A stretch of 19,087 bases of DNA. It comes from Phoronis ovalis. Taxonomy: Eukaryota; Phoronida; Phoronidae. A program made the position numbers and the translations under genes. This document shows positions 8,385-16,320 of the stretch, piece after piece (within the stretch, counting starts at the first letter, position 1; the number at the start of each line of letters is the position of its first letter). The stretch is taken from assembly GCA_028565635.1 (NCBI GenBank), contig JAOXYB010016465.1, forward strand, positions 1-19,087. Reading direction: 5' to 3'. The notes below the pieces were generated by a model. That model saw nothing but the letters and a program-made list of their open reading frames with translations. It did not search any database and was not told the DNA's origin.

Positions 8385-11300
8385 GTATTGTGCGTCTTTT
8401 TAAGTGCATTCTTTTTAATGAAACTAATAGAATATAATTATTCTGTTTGTCTTTTTTATATAGTGTTGTCAGTCTTCCTTTTTTACTTCTTCATTTTTTG
8501 ATTTCTGAAGGAATGTATGATCATCACCTCACTCTTATAGCTGCACTGCACTTTTTCTATAATACAACAATACTAGATACTAGATAAATATAAAGCCTAT
8601 TGTTTGGGAGTACTACCAACAACTGCAGCAGCTGCTAAAAATTACTATGATTCTATGAATATGCATTTTTCTGTTATAGCTAAGTATTTTCACATCTACT
8701 AAGGAGAAGATTGCTGGTGAGAGAAGTCTAAAGTTTCTATGGAAATGTGATAACTTTTCAGTTTTTCATTCTATTGAAAAGTAAGTAGGTCTACCTCAAG
8801 CCTATACCTATGAATCAATCCTTTGTACAAACCGTGTTTCCTCATTTACACACTATTTTCCTGCCACACAACTGCACTATTGTACTTGGACCAAAGTTTC
8901 CATACATGCACACATTTGTAGGGACCACAAACAGATTTTCAAACACACAAATCTACAGCCATGGATACTCAGATATTTTCATGTCCCCGGAAATCATGGT
9001 GAGTGTGATAAATGAGTGTGAATTGACTGCACACTTTATCATATAGTAAAATTGTTATTATATGAAGTTACATTAATTTTATAATATAATTCAATTTTTT
9101 CTCAATACAAGTCAAATTTTTTCATGTGCTCAGTTTTCACAGATCTTAATTCCTCCCAGTAGTTTAATGCCTATTTTAACAATTACTGTTTTTTAGCTTA
9201 TTATTACAGTAAACATAAATAATAATGTACAATTAATAATAATAATAATAAATTAAATATATATATTTTTTACGTACTTATACAATCATCTAAATGACAG
9301 TGTATGTAAGATGTGTAAGAAGCAAATGCAAATTGCAATATGTCATAGTGTGATTTATAGGAAAGGGATTGTACTCACATCTACAAAATATTAATTTGTA
9401 GGAAACTGCTTGTAGGAAATATGCCACTAGTCATTTTTCTTAACTATTTTTATTTTACAGTTCTGTTAATGTGAGCCTTCCAAAGAAGACTAGAAACAAT
9501 GGAACATTATATGTTCATGCATTCCTTCACTTAAAGAACCAAGATCCTTTACAACATCCCAAAACCTCTTACTCAGTAAGCAGACTAACCACGTATGCTA
9601 TGCCAAAGACTGAAGCTTTTAACTTACTGGGAAGTGATGAAAATGTAACAAAAAAGGTAGTTCTTATGCACTGTGATTAAAATACTAAATACTCTTAGGT
9701 AATTCTTAAAATTCAATTCTTAAAACAACATTTTTCTAATATAACTCTAAATTTTATTTACATTAATTATTTTTAAATTGTTACAATGTAAATTGTTCAA
9801 GATGGTTAAATTCATTAACTGTATAAAGAATTGTAATAATTAACTTTGAGACAAAATAATTGAAATGATATAACTTGGTGTCATCACCTGCATCTTTGCT
9901 GACCTCCACGAGAATCCAAAATAAGCATTGGTAAAGGTCTAATGATGCTGAGGTATGCTCTCAATTTTTTTGCTCTGCACATGACAAAATTTACTTAGTT
10001 TTTAACTTTAAAATAATTTGTGCTTGCAGGCAAATACAGATAAGAGAAACATTGTGTCACACTGGCGATCAAAACTGACAGTCAATGTTATGAGTGATTT
10101 AATTGCTTTTGACAGAAAGGAAATACCGGGAGAACTGCACAGAATGCTAAGGTAAGACAATACCTTACTACCTAATATATTTTTACCAAAGTTTTATTAT
10201 GTAGAAGTGCAGAGTTTTCTTCTAATCTGAGGATCTTCTGTTCTCTATGCATATTAATGTTTTTGAAAGAATAATTTGTTTTTTACACAATTCTGAGACT
10301 ATAATGTTAGAATGAATTTTTCAACAGTATACTGAAGTGATATTTTTATTACGTTTATTCTCCCAATAAGGTTTATATAATGCCTTACTGTAAAACTTAC
10401 TAATAGGAATATATCCTAAAATCTTTGTATTTTATATTCAGATATGTGGAATAGCCTTTCTTCTTGCAGAATGTCTCCTGACGGTGATTATCTTCCGATG
10501 TTGTATATTGATGAACTCTCATATAGAATCGCTGATTTACAGGTATAACTGTTTGCTAATTTATAAGATTAAATTATATAATTATATAAATAATAAATAA
10601 TAGCTGGCTTGGGTTACTCAGTGGCATGAATGTGACTAGATACAAGATAGTATAAAAAAAATATTTCTGCAGTCTTTTTTCTGCTTGCCAAGATGTTTCC
10701 TTTCCATTTGTTATCTTGCAGCCTATCAATGAGAGTAGCCACTCCATTCCTCTAACAATCTACTATGCACCAATATCCGTAGGCAAGCTAAGGTTCTGGG
10801 TCACAATTCAACATTCAATGGAAATGCTGCAGAGCTTAGGTAATATTTTACTTTCTTATATTGTACTGAAATTTGATCTTTTAATAATTAAACGGTAGAT
10901 ATCATCTGACATGATTTCTGTGAATAAACAACTGCTATACATTGAGTTTAAGAGAATAATTATCTAGTTTTTAAAAGTGCTTTGAATTCATTATTCAAAG
11001 GTTACCTTGAATAATTCTATAATCATTCTAGTAAAGAAATATTGTCTTTGGTATTGTTGATAATTTCCTAAGTATGTACTTTTGACACCTTATTCTTTTA
11101 CGTATGGTCTCAACCTCTGTATGGCAGGTTCCACATTTACTATTTTCCTACAAAATGCTTTTACTTTCATTTTATCTCATGCAATTAAAAGTTGAATTTG
11201 AACAAATAGGCTTTGGTGAAAAAGATACAGATGAATTAAAAGGAATATTTGCTGACACCAATTTTTACTTTCTTATGTTGACATTTATTGTGGCTGCCTT

Positions 11301-14300
11301 CCATGTGAGTAATTTTTTTCATTGGATATTTTTAAATTATTATTTTAATTGACTTTAAATCAAAGTTGCTATTGACTTCTGTCTTCAGCTTGAATGTACA
11401 CAGTAATACGCAATTAATTATTGTGCGATTTCAAACGATTTAGACATTTTATATCGGAAGTAATTCTGTTTGCTTTTGCAGCTTCTGTTCGATTTCCTTG
11501 CCTTTAAAAATGACATCAGTTTCTGGAAACAAACAGATTCCATGGTGGGACTGTCAACAAAAGTGGTTTTATGGCGTTGTGTTAGCACCGCTATCATATT
11601 TCTGTATCTGCTAGACCAAGAAACTAGTTACCTAATTCTGATTCCTAGTGGTATTGGAGCAGTCATTGAGGTATTAATTTAATAATAATTTTTCATTGTT
11701 ATAACAGTCTGTTGTTGTCACTTGACTAAATTAAGGTGTGTGGTTTATAGGTATCAGAAATGCCATCCTACCATTCTCATCAGTCTGACCTAAGTGTTGT
11801 TCCAGTTTTAGTTGTAAGGAAGACATTTCTAAACAAGAAATATTCATGGTTGGTCTTCAGTTGACTCTAGGGCAAAGATCACTATGCAACAAAGTGTTAA
11901 ATATTTAAAAATGACTATTGTGGGTCGTAGGAAATTCCCTTCCCCCTGCCCTTTACAAGTTAAAGTGGAACAGCCCTAAGGCAATTCAGATGTTTTGATT
12001 TTTTTGGTTACTTTTGAATGAAATTACTATAGCTGCATTTGGATGATGTCTTTACTCAAAAGATTTATCAACTTGACGTGCTGGCCTTAATTTAATATGC
12101 TTTTAATGAAAAAATCTGTTAATAATTATCATATTTTATAACTCATTTAAAGTTAGTTGTATCCATTATTCAAGCAATTTTTGATAATATTATTATAAGT
12201 CTACCCTGAATACTTATAAATATTCCTTAATTAATAGTTTGCATTAGGAGATGTTTCGACACGATTGTGTAATTTTTTTGTGTCGCTAATCTTAATTGCA
12301 GGTTTGGAAAGTGACAAAAGCCTTTAAAGTTAAGGTGACATGGTCTGGTTGGAAACCCTCAATTCAGGTAAACTACGCTGCTGTAATAGTAACCCCTACT
12401 CTTAGCAGATGTTTTGTTTACTGTTTTGACATGTCATTAAAAAAGAATTTTATAAATCATGATATACTAGTAGTCGCATATAGTACTGACACTTTCCTAT
12501 GCCAACTCTACATTTTTGTTTCATACTTTACTTAAATTTTCAGCTTGGTACACAAAGTGATAAAGAGAAAGAAACTGAACAGTTTGACTCTCAGGTAAGC
12601 AATATACAGTAACTTCTAATCAGTTCTCTAAGACTACCTTGCAGTTATTAAGAGTGGAGGAATATGAAGTATTATAAGTCACTTTAATTTTGTCGAGTTT
12701 TGTTTAAAATGATATAATGCCGCTGTGTATTGTGTGGTACCGAGTATTTGATGATTTTCGTAAAATGCTGCAATTTTTAATTTTAGGCAATGAAATATTT
12801 ATCATACATTTTATATCCTCTTTGTGTTTGTGGTGCTATCTACTCGTTACTCTATACTCCTCATAAAAGGTAGGTGCAGTAGTTATAATTCTGGCATTTG
12901 AAATTTTTTAAAGAGAATTGTTACAGTGTTGCTAGTTTTGCTCGAAACATTTAATTTGCTTAATTTATATTTTGTTGCTAAATCAAGTTATTCAGAAAAT
13001 AAGAATCACAATTGATAATAGGAAAGTTCATATTACCAATTTTTATTGCTGCTTTCTGTCAGATGTGCAAACTAGTAAAAAGCATGACTGTCAAAAGTTA
13101 TTTATTGCTGTGTTAATAAAAATAACCGTAAAGGAGACTTTGCTGTTTGTTTCTTAATGACCATTTTATAATTTTAGTTGGTATTCATGGTGTGTTCAAT
13201 GCCTTGTGAATGGGATCTATGCCTTTGGTTTCCTTTTTATGATGCCACAACTATTTGTAAATTATAAGGTAAGTTTGTATCGGTAAGATGCATAAAAATA
13301 TTGTTGGGAGAAGACACGCTTGCATACGATACTGAAAGTAGCCTCCCCTTTAAAAACCGCTTGCCTAGTGGACTGGTTTTCAGAGTCTGTATTATTTTGA
13401 ATTATTTATTAGTTTATAGATCTGCTGTATTTATAAATTTGACGGATAAAATTTAATTTAGGTATGTCACCATCAATTCTTATCAGGCATATACATTGTA
13501 AAGTTCACCTCCCATGACCAATACTGCATAGCCTTATGGTGAGGTAGATACATAGCGTCGAGTTTGAGGTTTTTCAACAATCCATTAATGTTAACTTCAC
13601 TCATCTGCTATAAAGCATCAATAACTGTATTATATAATTATGTGTTACATTTATTAAGAATAACATATTTTAATACATCATATTAATATATTAGCGAGTT
13701 ACTTCGTTGCAACTTGATGCATATTGCATTATATATTACAATATAAAAGTATTTTATGTAAGGAAACATTAAAATAGAGTATGGAAGTGGATAGATTGTA
13801 ACAAATAGCACTCTTGCAAATTATTGTTCAAAAGCAGTGTCATGTCAAGTGAATTTGGTAACTTTTCAGGAAATGTTAAGCCATATAACACATAAAAGAC
13901 TTCAATTTGTGCCCAAACAGTCAATATGTTATCTTGTTAACATTAATGTAAAATGCTAAATTTACTTTTCGCTTCTTTTTCCAGCTAAAATCAGTAGCCC
14001 ATTTACCATGGCGAGCATTTATGTATAAAGTAAGTAAACTATAAAACTTAGTGTGTGCATTGTTAACCTCATCAAAAAGGTGTTTTCAAAAAAGCTTCCT
14101 ATTCCTAAAATCTGCACGTAATACATTGTGGACTTTTAATTAACGTGCTTTACCATAAGATGTATTTTAGTGTTTACTAATATTTCAGTCTATTTTATCA
14201 TTGTAGGCCTTCAACACATTCATTGATGATGTATTTGCATTCATAATCACCATGCCAACAGCACATAGATTAGCTTGTTTCCGAGACGATGTCATCTTTG

Positions 14301-14745
14301 TCATTTATTTATATCAACGATGGTAGGTGTTATAATAGTTACATTAGATATCGGAGTTATGCTCGGCTGCATATTCAAAATGCTGGTTTGTATATATATA
14401 ACAACAATCCTAAGACGAGATCCAAGTATTTAGTAGCAGAGTATTACTCGGAAATCTGCTGTAATAAAATATTGGAAAATACATTTCAAATTAGTGTTAG
14501 TCTGATATTTTGGTGCAGCGTATACAGAATGCTATATAATATAGGCACAGATATTTTAACAAGCCATTTTTTATTTTCCTTAATTTGATAAAAACAATAG
14601 CCAAAAGTTCTCTCTAAAAAGTATACGCATTACATTTTTGCAAAACATAATAATAAAGTTTACTTTCAGGCTGTATCCCGTTGATAAAACCAGAGTGAAT
14701 GAATATGGTCAATCGTTTGATGAAGCGAAAGAAAAGAAAGAGTAA
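8232..14745 (+). CDS. CLPTM1L: CLPTM1L (cleft lip and palate transmembrane 1-like), complete, 15 coding exons
   Basis: The spliced product is 524 residues, against about 538 in human, colinear from end to end. CLPTM1-family proteins are multi-pass ER/Golgi membrane proteins. CLPTM1L is reported to act as a scramblase for glucosaminyl-phosphatidylinositol in GPI-anchor synthesis. Visible features: a membrane anchor at about residues 5-26; a luminal region with [24 protein letters not shown] (sequon) and [11 protein letters not shown]; a second conserved sequon, INESS (human INRST); [27 protein letters not shown] (second membrane segment, about 275-294) followed by KNDISFW; further hydrophobic segments at about 313-330, 336-352, 391-411, 424-440 and 470-495. 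The C-terminal signature [11 protein letters not shown] and [15 protein letters not shown] is intact. The start codon is chosen because ATG follows the acceptor directly, has A at -3, and matches the N-terminus of the family. The tail is a charged EAKEKKE. The motifs match CLPTM1L rather than CLPTM1. Confidence 0.96.
8680..8780 (+). CDS. CLPTM1L: CLPTM1L coding exon 2
   Basis: The acceptor is CTGTTATAG and the donor is GAAAA|GTAAGT, ending in phase 2. It encodes [14 protein letters not shown] and FHSIEK, aligning gaplessly with the human segment LSVYTTTR...KFE. It is easy to miss because it has no long frame of its own. Confidence 0.9.
9231..9264. repeat. (AAT)n microsatellite followed by a short AT run
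   Basis: About six AAT units at 9234-9252 are followed by ATATATAT at 9256-9264, inside a CLPTM1L intron. It is a simple repeat and may vary in length between individuals. Confidence 0.8.
9461..9656 (+). CDS. CLPTM1L: CLPTM1L coding exon 3: [10 protein letters not shown] luminal segment
   Basis: The acceptor is TATTTTACAG and the donor is AAG|GTAGTT. It encodes [20 protein letters not shown] with an N-glycosylation sequon, then [17 protein letters not shown]. Almost every position of the first block is conserved with human. Confidence 0.95.
10030..10151 (+). CDS. CLPTM1L: CLPTM1L coding exon 4: [13 protein letters not shown] segment
   Basis: The acceptor is GCTTGCAG and the donor is CTAAG|GTAAGA, ending in phase 2. 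[20 protein letters not shown] aligns with human VSHWRPRLALNVMADNFVF. Confidence 0.94.
10470..10542 (+). CDS. CLPTM1L: CLPTM1L coding exon 5
   Basis: The acceptor is TTCTTGCAG and the donor is CAG|GTATAA. It encodes [20 protein letters not shown], matching human YLPILFIDQLSNRV. It has no long frame of its own. Confidence 0.92.
10722..10839 (+). CDS. CLPTM1L: CLPTM1L coding exon 6: conserved sequon and GKLRFWV
   Basis: The acceptor is TATCTTGCAG and the donor is TTAG|GTAATA, ending in phase 1. It encodes [20 protein letters not shown] then [23 protein letters not shown] keeps the glycosylation sequon seen as INRST in human. Confidence 0.94.
11210..11304 (+). CDS. CLPTM1L: CLPTM1L coding exon 7: [12 protein letters not shown] and second membrane segment
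   Basis: Homology places the acceptor at GAACAAATAG|GC, giving LQSL-GFGEKD with no gap against human LQQF-GFSEKD. An AG at 11190-11191, closer to the pyrimidine tract, would add six residues in frame. Donor CAT|GTGAGT, phase 0. It ends in the hydrophobic [14 protein letters not shown]. Confidence 0.88.
11482..11670 (+). CDS. CLPTM1L: CLPTM1L coding exon 8: [15 protein letters not shown] and two membrane segments
   Basis: The acceptor is GCTTTTGCAG and the donor is GAG|GTATTA, phase 0, 63 codons. [14 protein letters not shown] and [20 protein letters not shown] are the most conserved part of the family. Confidence 0.96.
12302..12367 (+). CDS. CLPTM1L: CLPTM1L coding exon 9
   Basis: The acceptor is TTAATTGCAG and the donor is CAG|GTAAAC, phase 0. 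[20 protein letters not shown] aligns with human LWKVKKALKMTIFWRGLMP. Confidence 0.93.
12544..12594 (+). CDS. CLPTM1L: CLPTM1L coding exon 10 (51 bases)
   Basis: The acceptor is AATTTTCAG and the donor is CAG|GTAAGC. Its 17 residues [17 protein letters not shown] match human YSESERKTEEYDTQ, a hydrophilic loop before the next membrane segment. Confidence 0.92.
12787..12869 (+). CDS. CLPTM1L: CLPTM1L coding exon 11: membrane segment
   Basis: The acceptor is TAATTTTAG and the donor is AAAAG|GTAGGT, ending in phase 2. [20 protein letters not shown] aligns with human AMKYLSYLLYPLCVGGAVYS. Confidence 0.95.
13178..13268 (+). CDS. CLPTM1L: CLPTM1L coding exon 12: membrane segment
   Basis: The acceptor is ATAATTTTAG and the donor is AAG|GTAAGT. 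It encodes [20 protein letters not shown] then [11 protein letters not shown], highly conserved. Confidence 0.95.
13985..14029 (+). CDS. CLPTM1L: CLPTM1L coding exon 13 (45 bases)
   Basis: The acceptor is CTTTTTCCAG and the donor is AAA|GTAAGT. Its 15 residues [15 protein letters not shown] match human [15 protein letters not shown]. Confidence 0.95.
14207..14322 (+). CDS. CLPTM1L: CLPTM1L coding exon 14: [20 protein letters not shown]
   Basis: The acceptor is ATCATTGTAG and the donor is CGATG|GTAGGT, ending in phase 2. [20 protein letters not shown] and [18 protein letters not shown] are nearly identical to vertebrate CLPTM1L. Confidence 0.96.
14670..14745 (+). CDS. CLPTM1L: CLPTM1L coding exon 15: C-terminus and stop
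   Basis: The acceptor is [29 protein letters not shown] is followed by a lysine/glutamate tail and TAA at 14743-14745. Confidence 0.95.
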
Positions 14746-16080
14746 CATTTTGATTTAATTGGTTAATTGAGATGTTTTCTTCCTATTCCCATACCGATTA
14801 CTGTTTTAATTACAAAGCATGCCTGGTGTGTGAACAAACTTCAGGACTTTCTATACAGTTTTGGTGAGACTGACAGTCATTGTATATAATAGTCACTTAC
14901 TGTACATTTTTATGATTAGAATTAAAATGATTATGCATAAATGTTTTGAGGAACATTTCTTGTATTTTGTGACAAATTTTGTCTTTAAGCATTCTACTGT
15001 TTAATGTTTCATTGAAAAAGTTATTTAAAATCTTTCTTTTTATATATCTGCATGATAATGTGCACAAATTTTATAAGCTTGTTTAATATCACTATATAAA
15101 CTGGGTTTTGGCTTCTTAAACCATTTTTCAAATTTTTACTAGCAACATGCATTGCTCGTCATTTATGTTGCAATGGGTAATAGTACAGCTTGTTATCTCT
15201 CAACTGTTAGGGAACAGTTTAACAACTCTGCACCAAAGATGCACTGTTACATAATTATCAGTTCAGAAATAACCAAAGGAGGTCACCTATTCAGTGTATT
15301 TAGCTAGGTGTTGAGCCTGTCTCATCCAAGGTAATTTATCTAAGAAACATTGGAAGACACCAGTTGCCAGCCCACTTTAACACATAGAAATCAGGCCCAA
15401 GTCCAAAATTGCTTTATAAAAAAATTAAATTTGTGCATTTTCAAATTATGCCATTTTGATTTTTCTGCTTTAATGTTTTTGTGGTATAAGAAGCCAAAAA
15501 CTCAGTTTATATCACTTTTAAACATGCCTATAGTTTTAATTATAACTTACAAAACCATATTAAATGATGATACTGATTTGCATAGTTATTTGATAAAAAA
15601 TGAAAATGTATATAGCTAGAAGTTCATTATAAATCACAATTGGTACTACACTACTACTACACTATAACTAAATATAGGTAACATACACAAGCTGTTATAA
15701 ATTCTGTTCCACCACAAAAAACAACAACACATGCATTTTCATCAAACACTACGGCCCATCATAAAACTTAGTGCCAGCATGTGAATAATGTAAACATATG
15801 AGCATATCGCAAAGTTTAATATGGGACATTTTTATCTCGCTTAAAACTGCCTGTGCATGTACATTTATTGGTGTAACCTTTCTCATCAGAACTGAAAAGC
15901 TATCTACAGTTTTACCGATTAGGTCTCGAACGTTTTATTCCATTGAAATTTATAGAAATGTTGGCTATTCCTATGTCCGACACTGAAACAATTTTAAGTA
16001 GTCCATGCGACTGTTAAATTGAATGTACCTTTTCTAGTACTTGCTTGCAGTATATAGCAACACAAAAACGTGCAGAGCTT
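14746..16080. other. Convergent interval: CLPTM1L 3' UTR and intergenic sequence
   Basis: CLPTM1L (plus) and PDCD5 (minus) end towards each other here. Candidate poly(A) hexamers for CLPTM1L are ATTAAA at 14921-14926 and CATAAA at 14936-14941, followed by T/GT-rich sequence, which would give a 3' UTR of about 0.2 kb. A small CTA-repeat stretch lies at 15645-15662. The open frames at 15350-15619 and 15798-15986 show no recognisable domain. Confidence 0.5.
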
Positions 16081-16102
16081 GGTATAAATATCAGTAATCA
16101 AC

Positions 16103-16124
16103 TTTATTATTATATAACTTTATT
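16103..16124 (-). promoter_or_regulatory. PDCD5: PDCD5 poly(A) signals
   Basis: On the minus strand, AATAAA occurs at 16124-16119 and again at 16108-16103, about 150-170 bases after the stop codon. This predicts a 3' UTR of roughly 0.2 kb. Confidence 0.55.
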
Positions 16125-16275
16125 GGCAAAAGCACACCAGCGGACAAATGCAAAACTAGCTGAGACATCAAAAACTTCAGGTTGTAGGCATGTCAACCAA
16201 CTCGACATTTGATCATCACTCCATAAATTCAGTAGCATAGCATTTGTTCTTACACTTCACAGTACTGGAACATAT

Positions 16276-16320
16276 CTAATCATCGTCTGAGTCATCTAGG
16301 TGTGCTCTCCTTCTGTCGAA
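16276..16320 (-). CDS. PDCD5: PDCD5 last coding exon: acidic C-terminus and stop
   Basis: Read on the minus strand, the acceptor is TATTTCAG. Its 14 residues FDRRRAHLDDSDDD are followed by TAG at 16278-16276. The match to human FNRRKVMDSDEDDDY confirms this short exon. Confidence 0.92.
   Translation of the reverse strand, partial: FDRRRAHLDDSDDD

Larger units (their letters stand above)
8385..14669 (+). other. CLPTM1L introns
   Basis: Fourteen GT-AG introns fill the gaps between the listed exons. Those longer than 300 bases are 8781-9460, 9657-10029, 10152-10469, 10840-11209, 11671-12301, 12870-13177, 13269-13984 and 14323-14669. They are AT-rich and carry only simple repeats. The open frames at 8810-9046, 12972-13157 and 14330-14588 have no splice logic or similarity that I can support. 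Confidence 0.8.

Noticed and set aside
8810-9046. 78-codon plus-strand frame between two CLPTM1L exons
   Set aside because: It lies wholly inside a GT-AG intron. The flanking exons join in phase and align without a gap to human CLPTM1L, leaving no place for it, and it resembles no family I know.
13485-13560. Possible imperfect hairpin (ACCTCCCATG with TATGGTGAGGT)
   Set aside because: The pairing is short and interrupted. It is not clearly above chance.
14289-14588. 99-codon plus-strand frame overlapping a CLPTM1L exon
   Set aside because: It begins in another frame of coding exon 14 and then reads intron. The composition is AT-driven.
15350-15986. Two open frames in the convergent intergenic interval
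   Set aside because: Their composition is typical of random AT-rich sequence. They have no domain, and they lie downstream of both gene ends.
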